Source of the DNA: Pseudomonadota bacterium
GTDB taxonomy: Bacteria > Pseudomonadota > Alphaproteobacteria > Rhizobiales > Xanthobacteraceae
Assembly (NCBI GenBank): GCA_023414975.1
Contig: JAEZMI010000017.1
Span: forward strand, 1-30,568
Direction of reading: 5' to 3'
Length of the DNA stretch: 30,568 nucleotides
This document shows, one piece after another, positions 24,774 through 30,568 of the stretch. Under the pieces are notes generated by a model. That model had not been told where the DNA came from. It saw only the letters and a program-made list of their open reading frames with translations, and did no database searches. Positions within the stretch are counted from its first letter, which is position 1. Each line of letters begins with the position of its first letter. Position numbers and translations under genes: made by a program.

Positions 24774-26069
24774 GTGGCACAGACCATCGCCCGCCGCCCC
24801 CTGCCGCGCTCGCTCTATGCGAAGACCGCGATTCCCGCGCCGGAAACGCTGCCGCTCGCCGGCGACACCACCGCCAGGGTGGTCATTGTCGGCGCCGGCT
24901 TCACCGGGCTGTCCGCGGCGCTGCATCTGGCCGAAGCAGGGGTGGATACGCTGGTGCTCGACGCGAGCGCCATTGGCTGGGGAGCCTCCGGCCGCAATGG
25001 GGGCCAAGTGAATCCGGGCCTGAAGTGGGAGCCGGAGGAACTGATCGCCGGTTTCGGCGCCGATCTCGGCGGCCGCATGGTGAAGCTCGGCGACGAGGCG
25101 CCACAGCTCGTTTTCGATCTGATCGCGCGGCACGGCATCGACTGCGCCCCGCGGCGCGGCGGCACCATCCGCGCCGCGATCTCGGAAAGCTCGGCCGAAG
25201 GCGTGCGCCATTTCCAGCGGCAATGGAGCGAACGCGGCGCCGATGTGGTGCTGGCGGACGGCCGGGAGATGGCCGCGCTCACCGGCACGGGCGCCTATAC
25301 GCTCGGCGCGCATGACCGGCGCGGCGGGCAGGTGAACCCGCTCGGCTACGCGCGCGGCCTCGCCGCCGCCGCGCTGAAGGCCGGTGCACGCATTCACACC
25401 GACACGCCGGCCGTGAAGCTTTCGCGCGGGGCCGGCGGCTGGGAAGTGGCGACGCCGACGGGAACGGTGCGGGCCGAGCGGGTCATTCTGGCCACCAACG
25501 GGTATAGCGACGATCTCTGGCCGGGACTGCGCCGCTCCGTTATCCCGGTCTTCTCGTCGGTAACGGCGACCGAGCCCCTGCCGGCGGAGGTCCGCGCGCC
25601 GATCATGCCGAACGGCGTGGTGCTCTACGAGATGTCGTCGGCCTATGCCTATTACCGGCTCGACGATGCCGGCCGTTTCCTCATGGGCGGGCGCAGCGTG
25701 CTGCGCGAGGCGACCGCGCCGGTGGATTACCGCGCGCTGGTCGACCACGCGACGCGGCTCTTCCCGGTGCTCAAGGCCTTCGAGTGGACGCATCGCTGGA
25801 ACGGGCAGGTCGCCGTCACTTGGGATCACCTCCCGCATGTTCACGAGCCCGAAGCAGGGCTGCATATCGGCCTCGGCTATAATGGCCGCGGCGTGGCTAT
25901 GGCGACGGCCACCGGCCGGATGCTGGCGCGCCGGGCCGCCGGCGGCGGGCCGGAGACGCTGGACCTGCCCGTCACCCGTATCCGCCCCATCCTCGGCCAC
26001 GCCGCCTGGCCGCTCGCGGTCAAGGCCCGGCTGAAATGGGACCGGCTGCGCGAGACCTTCGCGCATTAG
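24774..26069 (+). CDS. FAD-dependent oxidase, PuuB-like (gamma-glutamylputrescine oxidase group)
   Basis: The 431-residue protein starts with GTG (24774), with GGAG 6-9 bases ahead. Its N-terminus has the pattern SLYAKTAIPAPE followed by the FAD motif VVIVGAGFTGLSAALHLAEAG near residues 36-56. SGRNGGQVNPGLKW near 72-85 and the C-terminal GLGYNGRGVAMATATGRM are characteristic of the PuuB/OrdL group. PuuB of E. coli oxidises gamma-glutamylputrescine to the aldehyde with release of ammonia and peroxide; other members act on different amines. Neighbouring ggt and a polyamine-type ABC operon fit an amine substrate, but PuuA, PuuC and PuuD homologues are not in the window. The gene ends before a bidirectional terminator. 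Confidence 0.88.
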   Translation: MAQTIARRPLPRSLYAKTAIPAPETLPLAGDTTARVVIVGAGFTGLSAALHLAEAGVDTLVLDASAIGWGASGRNGGQVNPGLKWEPEELIAGFGADLGGRMVKLGDEAPQLVFDLIARHGIDCAPRRGGTIRAAISESSAEGVRHFQRQWSERGADVVLADGREMAALTGTGAYTLGAHDRRGGQVNPLGYARGLAAAALKAGARIHTDTPAVKLSRGAGGWEVATPTGTVRAERVILATNGYSDDLWPGLRRSVIPVFSSVTATEPLPAEVRAPIMPNGVVLYEMSSAYAYYRLDDAGRFLMGGRSVLREATAPVDYRALVDHATRLFPVLKAFEWTHRWNGQVAVTWDHLPHVHEPEAGLHIGLGYNGRGVAMATATGRMLARRAAGGGPETLDLPVTRIRPILGHAAWPLAVKARLKWDRLRETFAH

Positions 26070-26154
26070 CAAGGGCCGCCCAGCCGGCACCGCAGGGCGG
26101 GCGGATCAAACATTCTCGTTGCTGGCGTTGAAGCCCGTCGGCGGCGACCTTGCG

Positions 26155-26189
26155 AAAAAGGCCCGAAGCATGCGCTCCGGGCCTTTTTT
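26155..26189. terminator. bidirectional Rho-independent terminator
   Basis: AAAAAGGCCCG (26155-26165) mirrors CGGGCCTTTTT (26178-26188), with a 12-base loop. It has T runs on both strands and lies between the convergent ends of the PuuB-like gene (26069) and the ABC permease gene (26210). Confidence 0.93.
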
Positions 26190-26209
26190 GTCGGGAAAGC
26201 CGGCGGCGA

Positions 26210-27037
26210 TCAGACCGGCGCGGTACGCAGGCGTTCGGAGCGCCGGCGCAGCAGTTCCAGCGTCATCATCAGCAGCGCCGCGAAGACGACGAGGAAGGTC
26301 GCCGCTGCCGTGATGGTCGGCGAGATCTGCTCGCGAATGCCGGAGAACATCTGGCGCGGCAAGGTCCGCTGGTCCGGGCTCGCCAGGAACAGCGCGATCA
26401 CCACTTCGTCCCACGAGGTGACGAAGGCGAACAGCGCGCCGGAGGTCACGCCGGGCGCGATCAGCGGCAGCGTCACGGTGCGGAACGCGGTCCAGGGCGA
26501 GGCGCCGAGCGAGGCGGCGGCACGCGTCAGCGAGCGGTCGAAGCCCGTCAGCGTCGCCGTCACGGTGATGACGACGAAGGGCGTCCCCAGAATGGCATGG
26601 GCGAGGATGAGCCCGGTATAGGTGTTGTTCAGCCCCACCGCGGCGAAGCCGAAGAACATCGCCACGGCGACGATCACCACCGGCACGATCATCGGCGAGA
26701 TCAGTATGGAGAGGATCAGCCCGGAGAACGGCACGTTGCCGCGCGACAGGCCGAGCGCGGCGAGCGTGCCGAGGCCGGTGGCGATCAGCGTGGAGAAGAA
26801 CGCCACGAAGGCGCTGTTCTGCAGCGCGATGCGCCAGCGTTCGTCGAAGAAGAAGTCCTGATACCAGCGCAGGCTCAGCCCCGGCAGCGGATAGGTGAAC
26901 CATGGCTCGCTCGAAAAGGAGAGCGGCATGATGACCAGGATCGGCCCGACCAGGAACAGGAAGACCAGCACGCAGTACACGGTGAAGATCAGGTAGGCCA
27001 GCTTCTCGCTCGGGGTCGCGTAGGAGGGTGCAAGCAT
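26210..27037 (-). CDS. ABC transporter permease, PotC-like
   Basis: The 275-residue protein is the second channel subunit of the importer. It has about six membrane segments, beginning MLAPSYATPSEKLAYLIFTV. The EAA loop LTRAAASLGASPWTAFRTVTLPLIAPG lies near residues 185-211. The frame stays open far upstream (to 27850) because it overlies the other permease; the ATG at 27037 is chosen because the homologous sequence starts there and GGTC/GGGCTGACC precedes it only weakly, 5 bases after the previous stop. It is last in the operon, before the shared terminator. Confidence 0.92.
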   Translation of the reverse strand: MLAPSYATPSEKLAYLIFTVYCVLVFLFLVGPILVIMPLSFSSEPWFTYPLPGLSLRWYQDFFFDERWRIALQNSAFVAFFSTLIATGLGTLAALGLSRGNVPFSGLILSILISPMIVPVVIVAVAMFFGFAAVGLNNTYTGLILAHAILGTPFVVITVTATLTGFDRSLTRAAASLGASPWTAFRTVTLPLIAPGVTSGALFAFVTSWDEVVIALFLASPDQRTLPRQMFSGIREQISPTITAAATFLVVFAALLMMTLELLRRRSERLRTAPV

Positions 27038-27042
27038 GTCGG

Positions 27043-28299
27043 TCAGCCCAGTTTCACCTTGTCGATGCCCACGAGACGGTTGAACACCATGTAGAGCACC
27101 AGCGTGATCAGCAGGAGGATGGCACCGAGCGCCGACGCCTGGCCCCAGTTCATTTCCCGGTTGGTGTAGAGCGCCACGAAATAGCTGACCATCTGGTCCT
27201 GCGGCCCGCCGACCAGCGCCGGCGTGATGTAGTAGCCGAGGGACAGGATGAAGGTCAGCAGGCAGCCCGCGCCCACGCCCGGCAGGGTCTGCGGCATGTA
27301 CACCGAGACGAAGGCGGTGAGCGGCCCGGCGCCCAGCGAGCGGGCGGCGCGCAGATGCGAGGCGGGAATCGACTTCATCACCGAATAGATCGGCAGGATG
27401 GTGAAGGGCAGCTGGATGTGCGTCATCGCCAGCACGGTGCCGAAGCGGTTGAAGATCAGCTGCACGCGCTCGGTGGTGATGCTCAGCGACAGGAGGAAGT
27501 CGTTGAGCACCCCGTTGCTCTGCAGCAGCACGATCCACGCCGTGGTGCGCACCAGGATCGAGGTGGTGAAGGGCAGAAGCACCAGGATCATCAGCATGTT
27601 GGCATGCTTGGGCGGCAGGATGGCGAGCAGATGCGCCACCGGGTATCCCAGCACCAGGGTTGCCAGCGTCACCATGAAGCTGATCCAGATCGTGCGGCCG
27701 AAAATGTCTAGGAAGATGGACTGGTCGGGGAAGTTCCGGGTGATGGCGCCGCTGGCGTCCTGCCGGAGATCGAGCGAGGTGAGCAGGTAATAGGGCGTGA
27801 AGGTCGCCCCCGCCCGCTTCATGATCGCCCAGAAATCGACCGAGCCCCATTCGGGATCATTCTCGAGGAATTTCTCCTTCCACGGCCCGCCCCCGCCCGC
27901 ATCGATGAGGCGGCCGGCCTTGAGGAAGCGCGAGCGCGCGCCCGGCACCTCGTAATTGATGCGCTTGCCCACCAGCGCGGTGGTGCGGTCCTTCTGGGTC
28001 TGGGTAAGATCGGTGGCGAAGGCGGCGAACACATCTTCGCCCGGCGTCGCTTTCCCGTCCCAGGCCTGCAGCGCAAGCATGGGGTGCGGCATGACCTCGC
28101 GCACTTCGGTGTTCTCCACCGCCCGGATCAGCATGAGGCCGATGGGCAGGGCGAACACCGCCAGGACGAAGATGAGAAGCGGGGCGACCAGGGAGAAGGA
28201 GCGCGCGCGGTTCAGGCGCTCGGCGCGTCGCAGCTTGGTCTTGAGCGAGGTGCGGTCGACGCCGGGTTCGGCGCCCCCGTCCAGGGCGGCTACAGCCAT
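27043..28299 (-). CDS. ABC transporter permease, PotB-like with large periplasmic insert
   Basis: The 418-residue protein has the first membrane segment at about 40-62 (LVAPLLIFVLAVFALPIGLML). A long hydrophilic stretch of some 130 residues follows, probably periplasmic, and then five more segments. The EAA loop is HLRAARSLGAGPLTAFVSVYMPQTLPG. The insert (MLALQAWDGK...TQTQKDRTTALVGKR) occurs in a known branch of PotB-like permeases and explains the extra length over the usual 290. The ATG at 28299 has GAGGGG 10-15 bases before it. A 226-base spacer holding two strong hairpins separates it from the binding-protein gene. Confidence 0.92.
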   Translation of the reverse strand: MAVAALDGGAEPGVDRTSLKTKLRRAERLNRARSFSLVAPLLIFVLAVFALPIGLMLIRAVENTEVREVMPHPMLALQAWDGKATPGEDVFAAFATDLTQTQKDRTTALVGKRINYEVPGARSRFLKAGRLIDAGGGGPWKEKFLENDPEWGSVDFWAIMKRAGATFTPYYLLTSLDLRQDASGAITRNFPDQSIFLDIFGRTIWISFMVTLATLVLGYPVAHLLAILPPKHANMLMILVLLPFTTSILVRTTAWIVLLQSNGVLNDFLLSLSITTERVQLIFNRFGTVLAMTHIQLPFTILPIYSVMKSIPASHLRAARSLGAGPLTAFVSVYMPQTLPGVGAGCLLTFILSLGYYITPALVGGPQDQMVSYFVALYTNREMNWGQASALGAILLLITLVLYMVFNRLVGIDKVKLG

Positions 28300-28375
28300 G
28301 TCGTAAATTCCCCTCGGCTGGTGTCGGACGTGTCTTGCGCGCATGCCGGCGCGGCGCCTGTCCGATCGGTTGTTT

Positions 28376-28403
28376 GGCCGGGAGCCCTGAACGCCTCCCG
28401 GCC
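28376..28403 (-). other. intercistronic hairpin (distal)
   Basis: GGCCGGGAG (28376-28384) pairs perfectly with CTCCCGGCC (28395-28403) across a 10-base loop, in the spacer between the binding-protein and permease genes. No T run follows on the minus strand. Confidence 0.55.
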
Positions 28404-28444
28404 TCGGTCATGTCCCCTTGCAGATGCGCGTCGCATCCCGCGGG

Positions 28445-28484
28445 GGTTCGGCGGCGGGGCGCGCGGCCCCGCAGGCGCCGAACC
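28445..28484 (-). other. strong intercistronic hairpin after the binding-protein gene
   Basis: Outer arms GGTTCGGCG (28445-28453) and CGCCGAACC (28476-28484) enclose inner arms GCGGGGC and GCCCCGC, giving 16 pairs with one three-base bulge and a five-base loop. It lies about 40 bases past the binding-protein stop. This is a very stable structure without a T run, likely to protect the receptor message or reduce read-through into the permeases. Confidence 0.65.
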
Positions 28485-28525
28485 GTCCGGCGGGAGGCGT
28501 GCGCACCCCGCCCGACGGCGTCAGA

Positions 28526-29572
28526 TCACTGCGCGATCCAGGTGTTGAAGCGCTTCAGCAGCTCTTCCTTGTTGTCGCCCCAGAAGACCGGGTCGTTGGC
28601 GAGCGCGGTCTTCGCGTTCTCCGGCGCGGTCGGCAGGTCCTTCAGGATGTCCTTGGGAACGAGCGCGTTGGCGGCAAGCAGCGCCGGGCCATAGGAGATG
28701 TACTTGGTCTGCTCGGCCTGGGCCTGCGGGCTGGAAGCGAACTCGATGAACTTGTAGACGGTGTCGAGGTCCTTCACGCCCTTCGGGATCGCCCACAGAT
28801 CGTAGTCGAGCAGCTGGCCGTCCCAGACGATCTTGAAGTTCTTCTTGTCGACCTTGTTGGCGTTGAAGATACGGCCGTTCCAGGCCGTGGCCATCACCAC
28901 TTCACCGGCGGCGAGCAGCTGCGGCGGCTGGGCGCCGGCCTCCCACCACACGATGTCCTTCTTGATGGTGTCGAGCTTCTTGAAGGCCCGGTCGACGCCT
29001 TCCTTGGTCTTCAGCGTGGCGTAGACCTTGTCGGCGGGCACGCCGTCGGCCATCAGCGCGAATTCGAGGTTGCCGAAGGGGCTCTTCTGCAGCGCGCGCT
29101 TGCCCGGCCACTTCTTGGTGTCGAACAGGTCGGCGATGGTCTTCGGGCCGTCCTTGATCTTGTCCGCGTCATACGCGTAGATCGTCGAGTAGATGATGGT
29201 CGGGATGCCGCATTCGAAGGTGGAACCCTTCACGAAGGCTTCCTTGCCACCGAACTTCGAATAGTCGATCGGCGTCAGGAAGCCCTCGTCGCAGCCCTGC
29301 TGCGCGGTCGCGGCGTCGACGTCGACGGCATCCCAGGTGGTGTTGCCGGATTCGACCATGGCGCGGATGCGGGCCGCCTCGCCATTGTACTCTTCCTGGA
29401 TGATCTTGACGCCGGTCTTGGCGGTGAAGGGCTTGTAATAGGCCTCTTCCTGGCTCTTCTGATAGGCGCCGCCCCAGGAGGTGATGGTCAGGCTATCCGC
29501 CGCGAAGGCGGCGCCGCAGCTCACGGACAGTGCGAGCGCGGACAGGGTCATCATCAACGACTTGGTCTGCAT
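28526..29572 (-). CDS. ABC transporter periplasmic binding protein, PotD-like (Sec signal)
   Basis: The 348-residue receptor starts MQTKSLMMTLSALALSVS and has a Sec signal peptide with probable cleavage after AFA at residue 24. The mature start ADSLTITSWGGAYQKSQ and the NTTWDAVDVDAAT stretch are typical of polyamine/amino-acid receptors of the PotD superfamily. WNGRIFNANKV and LDYDLWAIPKG follow in the second lobe. The ligand is not known; the neighbouring amine oxidases suggest an amine. An in-frame ATG at 29770 would add residues that read through the ATPase gene end and look non-coding. The ATG at 29572 has AGGGAAAG 4-11 bases ahead. It has no close sequence resemblance to the other receptor in the window beyond the shared fold. 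Confidence 0.92.
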   Translation of the reverse strand: MQTKSLMMTLSALALSVSCGAAFAADSLTITSWGGAYQKSQEEAYYKPFTAKTGVKIIQEEYNGEAARIRAMVESGNTTWDAVDVDAATAQQGCDEGFLTPIDYSKFGGKEAFVKGSTFECGIPTIIYSTIYAYDADKIKDGPKTIADLFDTKKWPGKRALQKSPFGNLEFALMADGVPADKVYATLKTKEGVDRAFKKLDTIKKDIVWWEAGAQPPQLLAAGEVVMATAWNGRIFNANKVDKKNFKIVWDGQLLDYDLWAIPKGVKDLDTVYKFIEFASSPQAQAEQTKYISYGPALLAANALVPKDILKDLPTAPENAKTALANDPVFWGDNKEELLKRFNTWIAQ

Positions 29573-29624
29573 GGACTTTCCCTTTGGGTCGGTGGTGAGC
29601 AAAAAACAGGGTCGGGAAGCGGGT

Positions 29625-30568
29625 TCAGGCCGCATCGAGGGCGCGGCAATCCTGCGCGCGCCAGCCGAGCGGTATGCGTGAGCCGATGTCGAGCGCCGGC
29701 CGGTCCTCGACATTGCTGACCTTGACCACGACCTCGGCGCCGCTATCGAGCCGGCAGCGCACGCGGACATGGTCGCCGAGATAGATGATCTCGGCGATTT
29801 CGGCCTCGAAACGGTTGTCGACCGCCCCTTCGGGAGGGGCGATCTTCACCCGCTCGGGGCGAATGGAAAGCAGGCATTTCTGGCCGACACCCGCGGCGTC
29901 GGTGAGCGTGGCCGAGACGACATCGCCATTGCCGAGCACCACCGAACACACCGAGCCGTTGGCCGCCTCGATGCGGCCGGGCAGGCGGTTGTTCTCGCCG
30001 ATGAACTGCGCGACGAAGGAGTTGGACGGGCTCTCATACAGCTCGGAAGGCGGGGCGACCTGCTGGATGATGCCGGCATTGAACACCGCGACGCGGTCCG
30101 ACATGGTCAGCGCCTCGCTCTGGTCGTGCGTGACATAGACCACGGTGATGCCGAGCCGCTCATGCAGATGGCGGATTTCCATCTGCATGTGCTCGCGCAG
30201 CTGCTTGTCCAGCGCGCCGAGCGGCTCGTCCATCAGCACCAGCTTCGGCTCGAACACCAGCGCGCGGGCGAGTGCCACACGCTGCTGCTGCCCGCCGGAC
30301 ATCTGGCCCGGCATGCGGGCGGCGAAGGCGCCCAGTTCCACCATGTCGAGCGCCTTGGCCACGCGCTCGGCGATCTCGGCCTTGGGCCGGCCCCGCACCT
30401 TCAGCGGGTAGCCCACATTCTGCGCCACGGTCATATGGGGGAAGAGAGCATAGTTCTGGAAAACCATGCCGATATTGCGCTTCTCCGGCGGCAGCGCATC
30501 GATCCGGCTGCCGTCGAGGACGATGTCGCCGGCGGTGGGTGTCTCGAAACCGGCCAGCATCATCAGCG
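29625..30568 (-). CDS. ABC transporter ATP-binding protein, PotA-like (cut by right edge)
   Basis: The visible 314 or so residues start just after the Walker A lysine (the edge codons read xCG CTG then MMLAGFE). They contain the Q loop MVFQNYALFPHMT, the signature MSGGQQQRVALARAL, Walker B LVLMDEPLGALD and the switch histidine in YVTHDQSEAL. A TOBE domain fills the last 110 residues, with LSIRPERVKI. It is the first visible gene of the second importer operon, 52 bases before the receptor gene. Only the first 35-45 residues are missing. Confidence 0.93.
   Translation of the reverse strand, partial: LMMLAGFETPTAGDIVLDGSRIDALPPEKRNIGMVFQNYALFPHMTVAQNVGYPLKVRGRPKAEIAERVAKALDMVELGAFAARMPGQMSGGQQQRVALARALVFEPKLVLMDEPLGALDKQLREHMQMEIRHLHERLGITVVYVTHDQSEALTMSDRVAVFNAGIIQQVAPPSELYESPSNSFVAQFIGENNRLPGRIEAANGSVCSVVLGNGDVVSATLTDAAGVGQKCLLSIRPERVKIAPPEGAVDNRFEAEIAEIIYLGDHVRVRCRLDSGAEVVVKVSNVEDRPALDIGSRIPLGWRAQDCRALDAA

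Noticed and set aside
27038..27850. Extension of the PotC-like frame to 546 codons, suggesting a fusion of two permeases
   Set aside because: The extra part is the other permease read in the wrong frame; the homologous sequence and true ATG start at 27037.
28418..29719. 433-codon open frame on the plus strand opposite the second receptor gene
   Set aside because: Antisense shadow of a clear binding-protein gene with signal peptide.

Overview
The window is GC-rich (by eye about two thirds G+C) bacterial chromosomal DNA. GC-rich third codon positions, a TRAP transporter, many four-gene ABC operons for amines or amino acids, an NsrR/HPP module and a cobalamin-riboswitch-controlled CbiM point to an alphaproteobacterium. 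A Hyphomicrobiales/Xanthobacteraceae-type organism (Ancylobacter or Starkeya-like) is my best guess, from gene style only. I see no rRNA, tRNA, CRISPR array, phage or insertion sequence. Almost every gene is intact; only the two window edges cut genes.

Layout, left to right. (1) 1-2267, minus strand: possible start of a gene leaving the left edge, then the TRAP permeases DctQ and DctM without a binding protein. (2) 2371-2849, minus: a small unknown protein with its own terminator. (3) 3155-4170, minus: promoter, cobalamin riboswitch, CbiM-type cobalt permease, terminator. (4) 4217-4996, minus: an SDR oxidoreductase. (5) 5252-12674, plus: a catabolic operon with binding protein, ATPase, two permeases, DeoR regulator, APH-fold kinase and an AGXT2L-type class III PLP enzyme. 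(6) 12720-15862, minus: LysR regulator, M32 carboxypeptidase, CbiZ. (7) 15975-16988, plus: zinc-type alcohol dehydrogenase/quinone reductase divergent from the LysR gene. (8) 17040-21522: nsrR-HPP/CBS on minus, diverging through an NsrR-like operator from a flavohemoglobin-type reductase fused to a PAS domain, followed by a class I pyridine nucleotide-disulfide reductase. (9) 21573-26069: gamma-glutamyltransferase (minus), and two FAD amine/amino-acid oxidases (plus), the second resembling PuuB. (10) 26155-30568, minus: a second polyamine-type ABC operon, with its ATPase cut by the window edge; a bidirectional terminator separates it from the oxidases.

How the genes may work together. In block 5, an imported amino alcohol would be phosphorylated by the APH-fold kinase and then undergo elimination by the PLP phospho-lyase, the chemistry known for human HYKK/PHYKPL (5-hydroxylysine) and ETNPPL (phosphoethanolamine). 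The DeoR protein may sense the phosphorylated intermediate. This is the most interesting candidate system here. Blocks 9 and 10 look like uptake and oxidation of an amine, possibly through a gamma-glutamylated intermediate. Block 8 looks like a nitric oxide response. CbiM and CbiZ mark cobalt uptake and corrinoid salvage.
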